DNA from: JAGLTN01 sp023135255 | Lineage (GTDB): Bacteria > Planctomycetota > Phycisphaerae > Sedimentisphaerales > Anaerobacaceae | DNA length: 6,251 nucleotides | Reading direction: 5' to 3' | NCBI GenBank assembly: GCA_030639495.1 | Contig: DAOWCP010000112.1 | Coordinates: 1-6,251 of the forward strand | In this document: piece by piece, positions 1-5,707 of the stretch | How positions within the stretch are numbered: position 1 is the first letter of the stretch | Layout of the letters: each line of letters begins with the position of its first letter | Program-made: the position numbers and the translations under genes | Notes under the pieces: model-generated | Database searches by the model: none | Seen by the model: only the letters and a program-made list of their open reading frames with translations | Told to the model about the DNA's origin: nothing

Positions 1-615
1 CGCCCTGGCATTGTCTGTCGTCTCAACTGCCTTAACTCCGTTCACCCAGGTAACAAATTCATTCCCGATAGCCTGAATCTTCAGCTTGTTCCATTGGTTC
101 TGCTTAAATGCTTTCCTCGCAGCCTCATTATCCACAAGATTCACAAGCCACCCTCTTGCCCCCTCTTCATAGAACCCGCCCGTCCAACTCCTCGGCGATG
201 GATCGATATCGATCTGATAACCAAAAACCGTCCCCGCCTTAAACGTCCTCTTCCCAACTTTCATCTTCCCATCAACATACTCAGACGTATAGTCAGCCTC
301 ATGCACAGAGCTTCTGATCTGCACCCCCGTATTCAAACTAGGATCAACTTTAAATTCCAGCTCAAGTATAAAATCGCCATATTCTTTTTCACTGCACAGA
401 AACGTCGAAGCCGTCTTCGCCACAGTCTCACTTACAATGACACCATCGGCAAAATAAAACTTCCCCTGCCCTCCTATCGTCTTCCACCCCTCTAAACTCT
501 CACTATCGGCAAGCTTCACCCATCCGCCTTGTGGTGACTTATTCTCATCCAGACACCCCGCCGAAATCACCATCAAAGCTGACAAAACAACCACACTCAT
601 CATTCTATAATTCAT
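1..615 (-). CDS. DUF1080 (3-keto-disaccharide hydrolase-type) lipoprotein, 3' end outside window
   Basis: The minus-strand frame is open from an ATG at 615 to the left edge (205 codons, no stop), so the C-terminus is missing. Residues 7-20 form a hydrophobic signal segment ending SAGC, a slightly atypical lipobox (Ser at -3), with C21 as the likely lipidated residue. The rest fits the DUF1080 (PF06439) jelly-roll family: a W-x-L...L-x-GW opening at 32-44, YGDFILELEF at 79-88, NTGVQIRS at 95-102, YQIDID at 133-138, SWTGGFYEEGARGWL at 143-157, and WNKLKI...TWVNG at 175-193. The family is known for carbohydrate-related surface or periplasmic proteins, some acting on 3-keto sugars; the substrate here cannot be told. 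The start at 615 is preferred over an in-frame ATG at 642 because AAGGGA lies about 9 bases upstream of it. It starts 44 bp after the RNase HII-like gene on the same strand, which suggests co-transcription. Confidence 0.88.
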   Translation of the reverse strand, partial: MNYRMMSVVVLSALMVISAGCLDENKSPQGGWVKLADSESLEGWKTIGGQGKFYFADGVIVSETVAKTASTFLCSEKEYGDFILELEFKVDPSLNTGVQIRSSVHEADYTSEYVDGKMKVGKRTFKAGTVFGYQIDIDPSPRSWTGGFYEEGARGWLVNLVDNEAARKAFKQNQWNKLKIQAIGNEFVTWVNGVKAVETTDNARA

Positions 616-659
616 AATTCTAATCCCTTTAAAAAATGTCATAATTTCAAAACAATTTC

Positions 660-1622
660 TCATCTCGACCGAACAAGCATATCCCTCTCATAGCGAACCT
701 TTGGCAAATGCTCTTCAAGATCGCCAACAAACCTGAGCCCATCCTGCCAGTACCCCGCTGTAGGCTTCAGGTCACTTTTAAAACCGATAAAATAACGATT
801 AATATTTTCAATCAGCAGCTCCCTGACATACTTGCTCACCATCGACGCCAGCGACACCGCCGGATACTTACTATCTGCTTTAACAGCAAAATGCACCCGC
901 ATAACCTTGTCACCATCCGTCAGCTCATAGCTGCTGCTCTTTTGCGTCTCTTTCAATATCACAAGCTGGGCCCCCTCAAACATCCTCAGCAATATCCTCC
1001 CATAGTGACTTCTGCCCCCCTGCCTGTCAACAATAACCTGCAATACCTGCCCAGCCGGGCAATTATCCCAAGCCTCTTTAATATGTCTGGCCGTCGCAGA
1101 GAAAAGCACATTTGCCTTATTATTGATCTTCTCGATCAGCTGGTTATAATGGCCCGCATCAAGACAAATGCTCCTCACATCCAATATTTTCATCCCCTTC
1201 TCTGCCATATCATCGACAAACACCCCCGCCGCGATTGCAACATCCATCTCATCTGCCCCAAGCTGATGGCTGGCTATCTCCTTATACCAATCATACCCCT
1301 TTACCCGCAAAAGGCACTCAGGACAAAGCCTCTCCATCAATTCCTCAACCGTCTTCCCCTGCCACCCCAGGCTCTTCAATACCGCTGCTGTAGTCCGCTC
1401 CAAATGCTTCAACCCCGCTGCCTTAGTCTTAGCCTTTTTACTATCAGTTATTAATATCCGCCCCAGAAGCTTCCTTTTTTTATCTGAAATACTCTTACCT
1501 AAAACAACCCAGAGATTCTCCCCCAATAGATCATCAGGCACCTCAAACCAAGCCGCCGAAACAACCAAAGGCCCAAGCAAAGGCCCATACCCCGCCTCAT
1601 CGATCCCAACCAACATCGCCAT
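660..1622 (-). CDS. RNase HII-like protein (divergent, long form, GYG motif)
   Basis: This 320-residue protein opens with GIDEAGYGPLLGPLVVSA (6-23), the signature of the RNase HII family that cuts RNA in RNA:DNA hybrids or at single ribonucleotides in DNA. The four expected metal-binding acidic residues can be placed: D8 and E9, D199 in VIVDRQGGR, and D250 in KADSKYP, followed by an SLASMVSKYVRE helix equivalent to the usual AAASIxAKxxRD. A DSKK motif lies at 60-63 and a GYWQDGLRF segment at 290-298. Two points are odd. The GRG motif that reads the ribonucleotide junction in typical RNase HII is GYG here, and the protein is about 100 residues longer than the usual 200-230, with extra sequence around 95-195. 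Activity is therefore an inference, and it may be a lineage-specific paralogue beside a normal rnhB elsewhere. AAAGGA lies about 9 bases before the ATG at 1622. It is probably transcribed from the promoter at 1679-1707. Confidence 0.85.
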   Translation of the reverse strand: MAMLVGIDEAGYGPLLGPLVVSAAWFEVPDDLLGENLWVVLGKSISDKKRKLLGRILITDSKKAKTKAAGLKHLERTTAAVLKSLGWQGKTVEELMERLCPECLLRVKGYDWYKEIASHQLGADEMDVAIAAGVFVDDMAEKGMKILDVRSICLDAGHYNQLIEKINNKANVLFSATARHIKEAWDNCPAGQVLQVIVDRQGGRSHYGRILLRMFEGAQLVILKETQKSSSYELTDGDKVMRVHFAVKADSKYPAVSLASMVSKYVRELLIENINRYFIGFKSDLKPTAGYWQDGLRFVGDLEEHLPKVRYERDMLVRSR

Positions 1623-1656
1623 CTATCGTAATCCTTTACAATACTTCAATCCAACT

Positions 1657-1669
1657 AAAAAAAAAAAAA
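1657..1669. repeat. Homopolymer tract (A13 on plus, T13 on minus)
   Basis: Thirteen consecutive A on the plus strand sit between the predicted transcription start (about 1672) and the ribosome binding site of the RNase HII-like gene. In the transcript this would be a U13 run in the first bases of the leader. Such runs are prone to length change by slippage and to RNA polymerase stuttering. No hairpin precedes it in either direction, so it is not a convincing terminator. Confidence 0.8.
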
Positions 1670-1678
1670 CTCCCCCCA

Positions 1679-1707
1679 ATTCTACCCCCCATCCCACCGC
1701 CTGTCAA
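1679..1707 (-). promoter_or_regulatory. Sigma-70-type promoter of the RNase HII-like gene, with G-rich spacer
   Basis: Read on the minus strand, TTGACA (1707-1702) is separated by exactly 17 bases from TAGAAT (1684-1679). This is a perfect -35 and a 5/6 match at -10. The predicted start of transcription is near 1672, about 50 bases before the ATG at 1622. The spacer is almost all G (runs of 2, 2, 3 and 6), and another G6 follows the -10 at 1677-1672, so the non-template strand could fold into a G-quadruplex. Promoter strength and use are inferred. Confidence 0.7.
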
Positions 1708-1748
1708 GAAACCACAATCCCTTATTCATACCACACAACACTAAAAAC

Positions 1749-3149
1749 CTATTCAGCTACATACGTTTGAATAACAACAATATACGGCTTAATGGCTTTT
1801 ACTTTATCTTCAATTGACTCTGGAAGCTCATTTTGCCCTTCTTTTTTATTGATATCTATATCAAGCGACTTTAGCAAAATCATTAGGTAATCAGACTTGA
1901 TTGCAAAATTGACATTTTGCGGTAAGGCGCCTTCAGTTATGTCATAAACATAGTCAACTCCTGCTGATGCTACGATTACCCCAATGATATTGCCTTCTTT
2001 ATCAAATAATGGCCCGCCGCTATTTCCTGGTTGAATGGGATTGCTTATTTGAAATTGGTTTATGTTATCACGCATGCCTTTTACAGAAGAAATTGAGCCT
2101 TCTGAAAATTTGGGAGATATACCAAGAATATTTCCCAATGGATAACCTATTGTGAACGTTTTCGCTGCTAACTCAACACTATTTGATGACCTTATTTTGT
2201 ACGGTATTTTGAAGTTTTTATGTTTTTTATTCGGAAAATCTTTCAGACGTAATATTACCAGATCGTTTGTCATGTCTTTTTCAATAACTTTTGCCTTATA
2301 GGTGCTATCATTGTCTGGGAAATAAACAGTAAAAACATTTCCGCCATCTACTACATGGTAATTAGTGCACACAAACCCATTTTCTGACACCGCAAAACCG
2401 GTTCCCTGACCTTTTAAGATTATTCGGGGAGTTTTATTACCCTCTATATTATTAGGCTGCCTTGGTGTTTCTATAGGCGGCTTTGGAATTTCTTTAGATA
2501 CTAAAGCAATACCGTAAGCCTTGAATATTGCCAGCTTCAACTTTCCATCCAGAGCAATATCTTCTACTATCGTTGACAAACATTTGCTAAGAACTGGTTC
2601 TGCATCTTCGATTTGACGGAAAACATCAACAGGCTTCTCCGAACGGGCATGAAATTCCTTGGTGAAATAGCATCCGTCTCCTTTTGCAACTACAACTGTT
2701 ACACTAATCTGAGCAAAAGGTTTTTTGTATTTCCAAGTATCCAAAGTATAACGGAATTTGTTAATTTCAACTTTGACCGTTACAACATTTTTTTGTTCTG
2801 TAATTTTATAGCCGGCATTACTAAAGGTTTCTGTAAGTGCATCTTTAACAATATCTTTAGGAAGACGTGTTAAAAAAAGTTTTTGACCCTCATTAAACTT
2901 TGTTGCATCAGGATCCCAGCTTTTCCATCCCCATATCCACAGAAAAAAGTATTTATCTTTGTCATCTCTTTGGTCTTCTACAGTTACAACAATGTTTAAA
3001 GCTAAATCATCTGCTATAATTTTCTTTAGCTGCCCTGAAGGAACATATTTTGGACTGCAATTGACAGCCTTAACAACACTTAGATTAAATGCCATTAATA
3101 CAAAAAACACAAAAAAAAAGAATCTCAGATAACTCTTATTAGAAATCAT
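1749..3149 (-). CDS. Exported YajG-like/trypsin-like (S1C, Deg-type) serine protease fusion
   Basis: This 466-residue protein starts with a strongly hydrophobic signal segment (8-27); VKA at 26-28 is a plausible signal peptidase I site. Residues 50-210 resemble the YajG-like lipoprotein domain: VEDQRDD at 57-63, an amphipathic helix LPKDIVKDALTETFSNAGY, then alternating beta strands and a closing DIALDGKLKLAIFKA helix. After a Pro-rich linker (218-232) comes a trypsin-like protease domain with an intact triad: H265 in TNYHVV, D296 in TNDLVIL, S377 in GNSGGPL. There is no PDZ domain; the tail at 447-461 is a short hydrophobic strand. Family knowledge suggests envelope protein quality control or stress proteolysis; the substrate is unknown. 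The ATG has a weak GGGA about 9 bases upstream. Composition is AT-richer than the flanking genes (a spot count of one 60-base line gave 30% G+C) and GC skew is neutral, which hints at acquisition. It stands alone, with no clear promoter or terminator. Confidence 0.85.
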   Translation of the reverse strand: MISNKSYLRFFFFVFFVLMAFNLSVVKAVNCSPKYVPSGQLKKIIADDLALNIVVTVEDQRDDKDKYFFLWIWGWKSWDPDATKFNEGQKLFLTRLPKDIVKDALTETFSNAGYKITEQKNVVTVKVEINKFRYTLDTWKYKKPFAQISVTVVVAKGDGCYFTKEFHARSEKPVDVFRQIEDAEPVLSKCLSTIVEDIALDGKLKLAIFKAYGIALVSKEIPKPPIETPRQPNNIEGNKTPRIILKGQGTGFAVSENGFVCTNYHVVDGGNVFTVYFPDNDSTYKAKVIEKDMTNDLVILRLKDFPNKKHKNFKIPYKIRSSNSVELAAKTFTIGYPLGNILGISPKFSEGSISSVKGMRDNINQFQISNPIQPGNSGGPLFDKEGNIIGVIVASAGVDYVYDITEGALPQNVNFAIKSDYLMILLKSLDIDINKKEGQNELPESIEDKVKAIKPYIVVIQTYVAE

Positions 3150-3223
3150 AGTTTTTTTCCCAGCTTAACACCTGCCATATATATTCTCATTTCGACAGTA
3201 GGCATTATTACTTTTCCCAGCAT
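3146..3223 (-). CDS. Possible 25-codon upstream ORF overlapping the protease start
   Basis: A short minus-strand frame runs from ATG at 3223 to a TGA at 3148-3146 that overlaps the protease ATG as ATGA, the geometry of translational coupling. The predicted peptide is basic at its end (MAGVKLGKKL). The element CTGGGAAAA occurs twice, once at the start of this frame and once just before the protease ATG, so part of the leader may be a small duplication. There is no strong ribosome binding site (only GAAG nearby) and no recognisable family. It may be chance. Confidence 0.2.
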   Translation of the reverse strand: MLGKVIMPTVEMRIYMAGVKLGKKL

Positions 3224-3564
3224 TATTTCTTCACTTTCGCTCTAATGCTAATTACATTCCGTCCCCAATAAAAAAGGTGCCGTTATATCGTGCAGAATCC
3301 AAGGCCTATCTTCCTTAACTGTCCCAACGGAACCCCTTACCTAAATTGTCACCTAACTGAAACCAATTATATCCTCAATCTAAATAAACACAATATAAAA
3401 AAACCAGCCGCTCTTTAATCCAACAAAACCTGCATCAATACTCTTCTACCCTTAAAATCTCAGCCGAAAACCAAGAAATCACCCGAAATTCACCGAAAAA
3501 AACAAAAAAACCTTGCTATCAACCCAAAAATCCACAAAACCCCCATTTACCCCCTGTTATTTTT

Positions 3565-3590
3565 GGTCAAAAAGGGTCAAATCGTGGTCA
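3565..3590 (+). repeat. Three GGTCA direct repeats at helical spacing
   Basis: GGTCA occurs at 3565, 3575 and 3586, so the copies are 10 and 11 bases apart and would lie on one face of the DNA helix. They sit just left of the phased A-tracts. A role as protein-binding sites is only an inference; the repeat unit is short and could arise by chance. Confidence 0.35.
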
Positions 3591-3598
3591 TTTTTTGG

Positions 3599-3644
3599 AA
3601 AAAAGGCAAAAAAAAGGGAAAAAACCGAAAAAAAGGTGAAAAAA
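3599..3644. repeat. Phased A-tracts, predicted curved DNA
   Basis: Five A-runs of 6-8 bases lie at 3599-3604, 3608-3615, 3619-3624, 3628-3634 and 3639-3644, separated by GC-rich 3-4 base spacers. Their centres are about 10 bases apart, the classical arrangement for intrinsically bent DNA. The element is about 205-250 bases upstream of the subtilase promoter at 3849. Curved DNA of this kind can attract nucleoid proteins or act as an upstream element; any function here is inferred. Confidence 0.6.
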
Positions 3645-3747
3645 GATAAATTTTTGAAAATCGTTTTCGCCGGATTCACCCAAAAACACCCAAAAACCTG
3701 CCAAAATGAACTACCAAAAGCCTGCCCCATTAGATTTTCAACGGCCA

Positions 3748-3767
3748 TTTTACGCAAATGCGTAAAA
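3748..3767. repeat. Perfect 9-bp inverted repeat (operator-like palindrome)
   Basis: TTTTACGCA at 3748-3756 is followed after two bases by its exact reverse complement TGCGTAAAA at 3759-3767. The 2-base centre is too tight for a stable RNA hairpin and no T-run follows, so a binding site for a dimeric DNA-binding protein fits better than a terminator. It lies about 80 bases upstream of the -35 at 3849. No regulator gene is adjacent in the window. Confidence 0.45.
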
Positions 3768-3848
3768 GATTCCAGTAAATCCGCCGCAAATCTGGCCCAT
3801 TTGATCGTTTTTCCTCCCTGAAAACCAATTCCGTCAACAATCGTCATC

Positions 3849-3877
3849 TTGAACACGCTTACATAATATGATATAAT
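3849..3877 (+). promoter_or_regulatory. Strong extended -10 promoter of the subtilase gene
   Basis: TTGAAC (3849-3854) is followed by a 17-base spacer and a perfect TATAAT (3872-3877). TG at 3869-3870 gives the extended -10 form TGnTATAAT. The -35 matches 4 of 6 consensus positions. Transcription would start near 3884, giving a leader of about 60 bases before the GTG start at 3944. The match in sequence, spacing and location makes this one of the clearest signals in the window. Confidence 0.8.
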
Positions 3878-3905
3878 AGTCCCATAACTGTTGGGCAAAA
3901 ATAAC

Positions 3906-3946
3906 GACTAAAAAATAGTCCGAAAAAACAAGAGGATTATGGGGTG
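3906..3946 (+). promoter_or_regulatory. Subtilase leader: small hairpin, ribosome binding site and nested ATG-GGG-TGA
   Basis: GACTA (3906-3910) and TAGTC (3916-3920) can pair around an A5 loop. AGAGGA at 3931-3936 is the ribosome binding site. It is about 8 bases before the GTG at 3944 but only 3 bases before an ATG at 3939. That ATG is followed by one codon and a stop (ATG GGG TGA, 3939-3947) in another frame, overlapping the GTG. The spacing favours GTG as the real start. The minimal ORF could lower initiation or be incidental. Confidence 0.5.
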
Positions 3947-5707
3947 ATAAACACTTTTCAAAATTTTATAGCTGGCAATAAAGCAAGAGCAGGCAGAAAG
4001 GCCTTACGCAAAAAAGCTTTGCACGGGCTGTCGATTTATACTTCTGTTGTCATACTATTAATTATCGCCAACCTCGCCCAGGCCTCAGCTTTCGACACAA
4101 TAAAAATAACCGCCCTCAAGGACCAATCCCCCGACCTCGATGGCAACAACGTCAAGATCGCGGTGATTTGCCGAAGCATGACCTACGATCAAGGCCTGCC
4201 CCTCAACGATTATCAACCCTTCGCAGATCACAATTGCTTTAAAAACGCGAGCCTGAACTTCTACGATGCCAACAACTTACCAGCAAAAGTCTCATCCCAT
4301 TCGACAGCCATCTGCTCAATACTTTTTGGCCAGGACCCAAACATCTCCGACCCGGACCTGGCAATATCCCAATACCAGGGCATAGCTCCAAAAGCCAGCG
4401 CACAGATATACGAATTCTGGCACTTCCTTACCGAATACGTTTACACAAACACACCCCCCGATGCCGACGTAATTTCTGTAAGCTGCGGCGACCAGTTCCA
4501 GGATTGGTGGACAACGGGCATCGAATCATTGGCATCGAACTTCGGCAAAACGATCGTAGCTGGAATAGGCAACGGTTCAAAATTCTCCGACCCACTGCTA
4601 TACCCCGGTGCCTCATCAAACGTAATAGGCGTAGGCGTCATTGATTCGATAGTCTCTGACGACTGGCAATTAAAACTCGACAATTTCACCCTGCCCCACA
4701 GCCAGCATTCCAGCACAGGACCAACGCAGCAAAACACATGCAAACCGGACATTGTCGCCCCCGGCAATTTTCTGACAGCAGACGCAAACACCCCCGATTT
4801 ATACAACCCCGCCGGAGACTTCTCAAGCTACGCAACCCCCGCCGTCGCAGGCACAGCTGCACTATTAATTCAGCAGGCAAAACAAAACCCCGCTTACGAT
4901 TTAGCACTATCCACCGAAGCCGGCAACTGCGTTATAAAAGCCATCCTGCTGAACTCAGCAACCAAACTACCTTTCTGGCATAAAGGGCAACTCACAAAAG
5001 ACGACGACCACACAACCCCGCTCGATTACGCACAGGGCGCAGGAATGCTGAACGCCCAAAGAGCATACCAGACATTAACCGCAGGCCCTTTCCTGCCGGG
5101 CGATGTAAACTCCATAGGATGGGATCTGAATTTCCTCGATATAAACGTCAGCGAAAAGTCATATTACTTCACCATCACAAACCCCGCTGATGATTTCATA
5201 ACCGCAACTCTGTCATGGAACCGCTACTACGAAAACCAATACCCTTTCAGCCGACTATCGCAATACGACACCGACCTTAGAGTCCAGCTCTGGGCAATCG
5301 ATCCGAACGACTCTGAAAATGATTACCTGCTCGACTACTGCGACAGCAACACTGACAATCTCGAACACATCTACAGCCGACTGGATCCGAATTATACAAA
5401 CTACCAGCTGACAATATCTTTCAGCCCAAACTCCCAACATGCGGAAAACATCAACCAACCATTCGCAGTCGCCTGGGGCACTGCCGAACAAACAGATGCC
5501 AACAGCATTCTGTTCTATGACCTCAACTGCGATGGTCAAGTCACTCAGGAAGACTCGATGCTGCTGGTAAAAAATTGGCTGCAAAATGAACTGAGCCCTG
5601 AAAAATACACCATAGGCGATATAAACAATGACAGCCTGATAAACATGCACGACATGGACATACTGAACAAATACAAAAACCAAACCGCCGACTGGTTGGA
5701 AAACTAA
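3944..5707 (+). CDS. Secreted subtilase-fold (S8) protein with dockerin-like C-terminus; catalytic Asp motif altered
   Basis: This 587-residue protein begins at GTG, supported by AGAGGA 8 bases upstream. A long basic N-region (11-27) and hydrophobic stretch (31-46) form a signal peptide, with cleavage likely near AQASA (45-49). The subtilase domain covers about 55-375: VKIAVICRS (70-78) occupies the place of the usual VAVIDTG, H119 is in SSHSTA, the oxyanion N210 is in VAGIGN, and S295 is in SSYATPAVAG, aligned with GTSMATP. Thus His, Asn and Ser are present but the Asp is Cys76 and the following Gly is Ser, so the enzyme may be inactive or work differently. Residues 385-512 look like the jelly-roll domain that follows some subtilases, with the DNLEHI motif at 471-476. 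The end carries two calcium-loop repeats, DLNCDGQVTQED (526-537) and DINNDSLINMHD (559-570), like a type I dockerin. It probably acts outside the cell or at the cell surface. The coding strand is A/C-rich. Confidence 0.88.
   Translation: MINTFQNFIAGNKARAGRKALRKKALHGLSIYTSVVILLIIANLAQASAFDTIKITALKDQSPDLDGNNVKIAVICRSMTYDQGLPLNDYQPFADHNCFKNASLNFYDANNLPAKVSSHSTAICSILFGQDPNISDPDLAISQYQGIAPKASAQIYEFWHFLTEYVYTNTPPDADVISVSCGDQFQDWWTTGIESLASNFGKTIVAGIGNGSKFSDPLLYPGASSNVIGVGVIDSIVSDDWQLKLDNFTLPHSQHSSTGPTQQNTCKPDIVAPGNFLTADANTPDLYNPAGDFSSYATPAVAGTAALLIQQAKQNPAYDLALSTEAGNCVIKAILLNSATKLPFWHKGQLTKDDDHTTPLDYAQGAGMLNAQRAYQTLTAGPFLPGDVNSIGWDLNFLDINVSEKSYYFTITNPADDFITATLSWNRYYENQYPFSRLSQYDTDLRVQLWAIDPNDSENDYLLDYCDSNTDNLEHIYSRLDPNYTNYQLTISFSPNSQHAENINQPFAVAWGTAEQTDANSILFYDLNCDGQVTQEDSMLLVKNWLQNELSPEKYTIGDINNDSLINMHDMDILNKYKNQTADWLEN

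Larger units (their letters stand above)
3224..3848. other. AT-rich intergenic region between divergent protease genes
   Basis: No convincing gene is seen here. The left part (3224-3480) holds unremarkable AT-rich sequence with no clear promoter for the minus-strand protease. The middle (3482-3660) is dominated by A-runs. The right part carries a palindrome at 3748-3767. A minus-strand frame of 113 codons (3898-3557) crosses the region. It is rich in Phe, begins inside the subtilase promoter, lacks a good ribosome binding site and matches no family I know. Its middle (for example MGQAFGSSFWQVFG) has a protein-like look, so it could be a degraded or lineage-specific small ORF, but I do not call it a gene. 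Confidence 0.6.

Noticed and set aside
94..495. Plus-strand open frame of 133 codons
   Set aside because: It is antisense to the DUF1080 lipoprotein, whose family motifs are clear.
708..1454. Long plus-strand open frame of 248 codons
   Set aside because: It lies wholly antisense to the RNase HII-like gene, has no recognisable domain and reflects the C-rich strand composition.
3300..3350. TTAACTGTCCC-like motif recalling sequences found beside REP-associated transposases
   Set aside because: There is no transposase frame or paired repeat nearby, so a mobile element cannot be supported.
4428..4983. Several overlapping open frames on both strands
   Set aside because: They are shadows of the subtilase domain; the peptides are low-complexity and Arg-rich.
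5255..5683. Minus-strand open frame of 142 codons
   Set aside because: It is antisense to the jelly-roll and dockerin part of the subtilase and has no family features.
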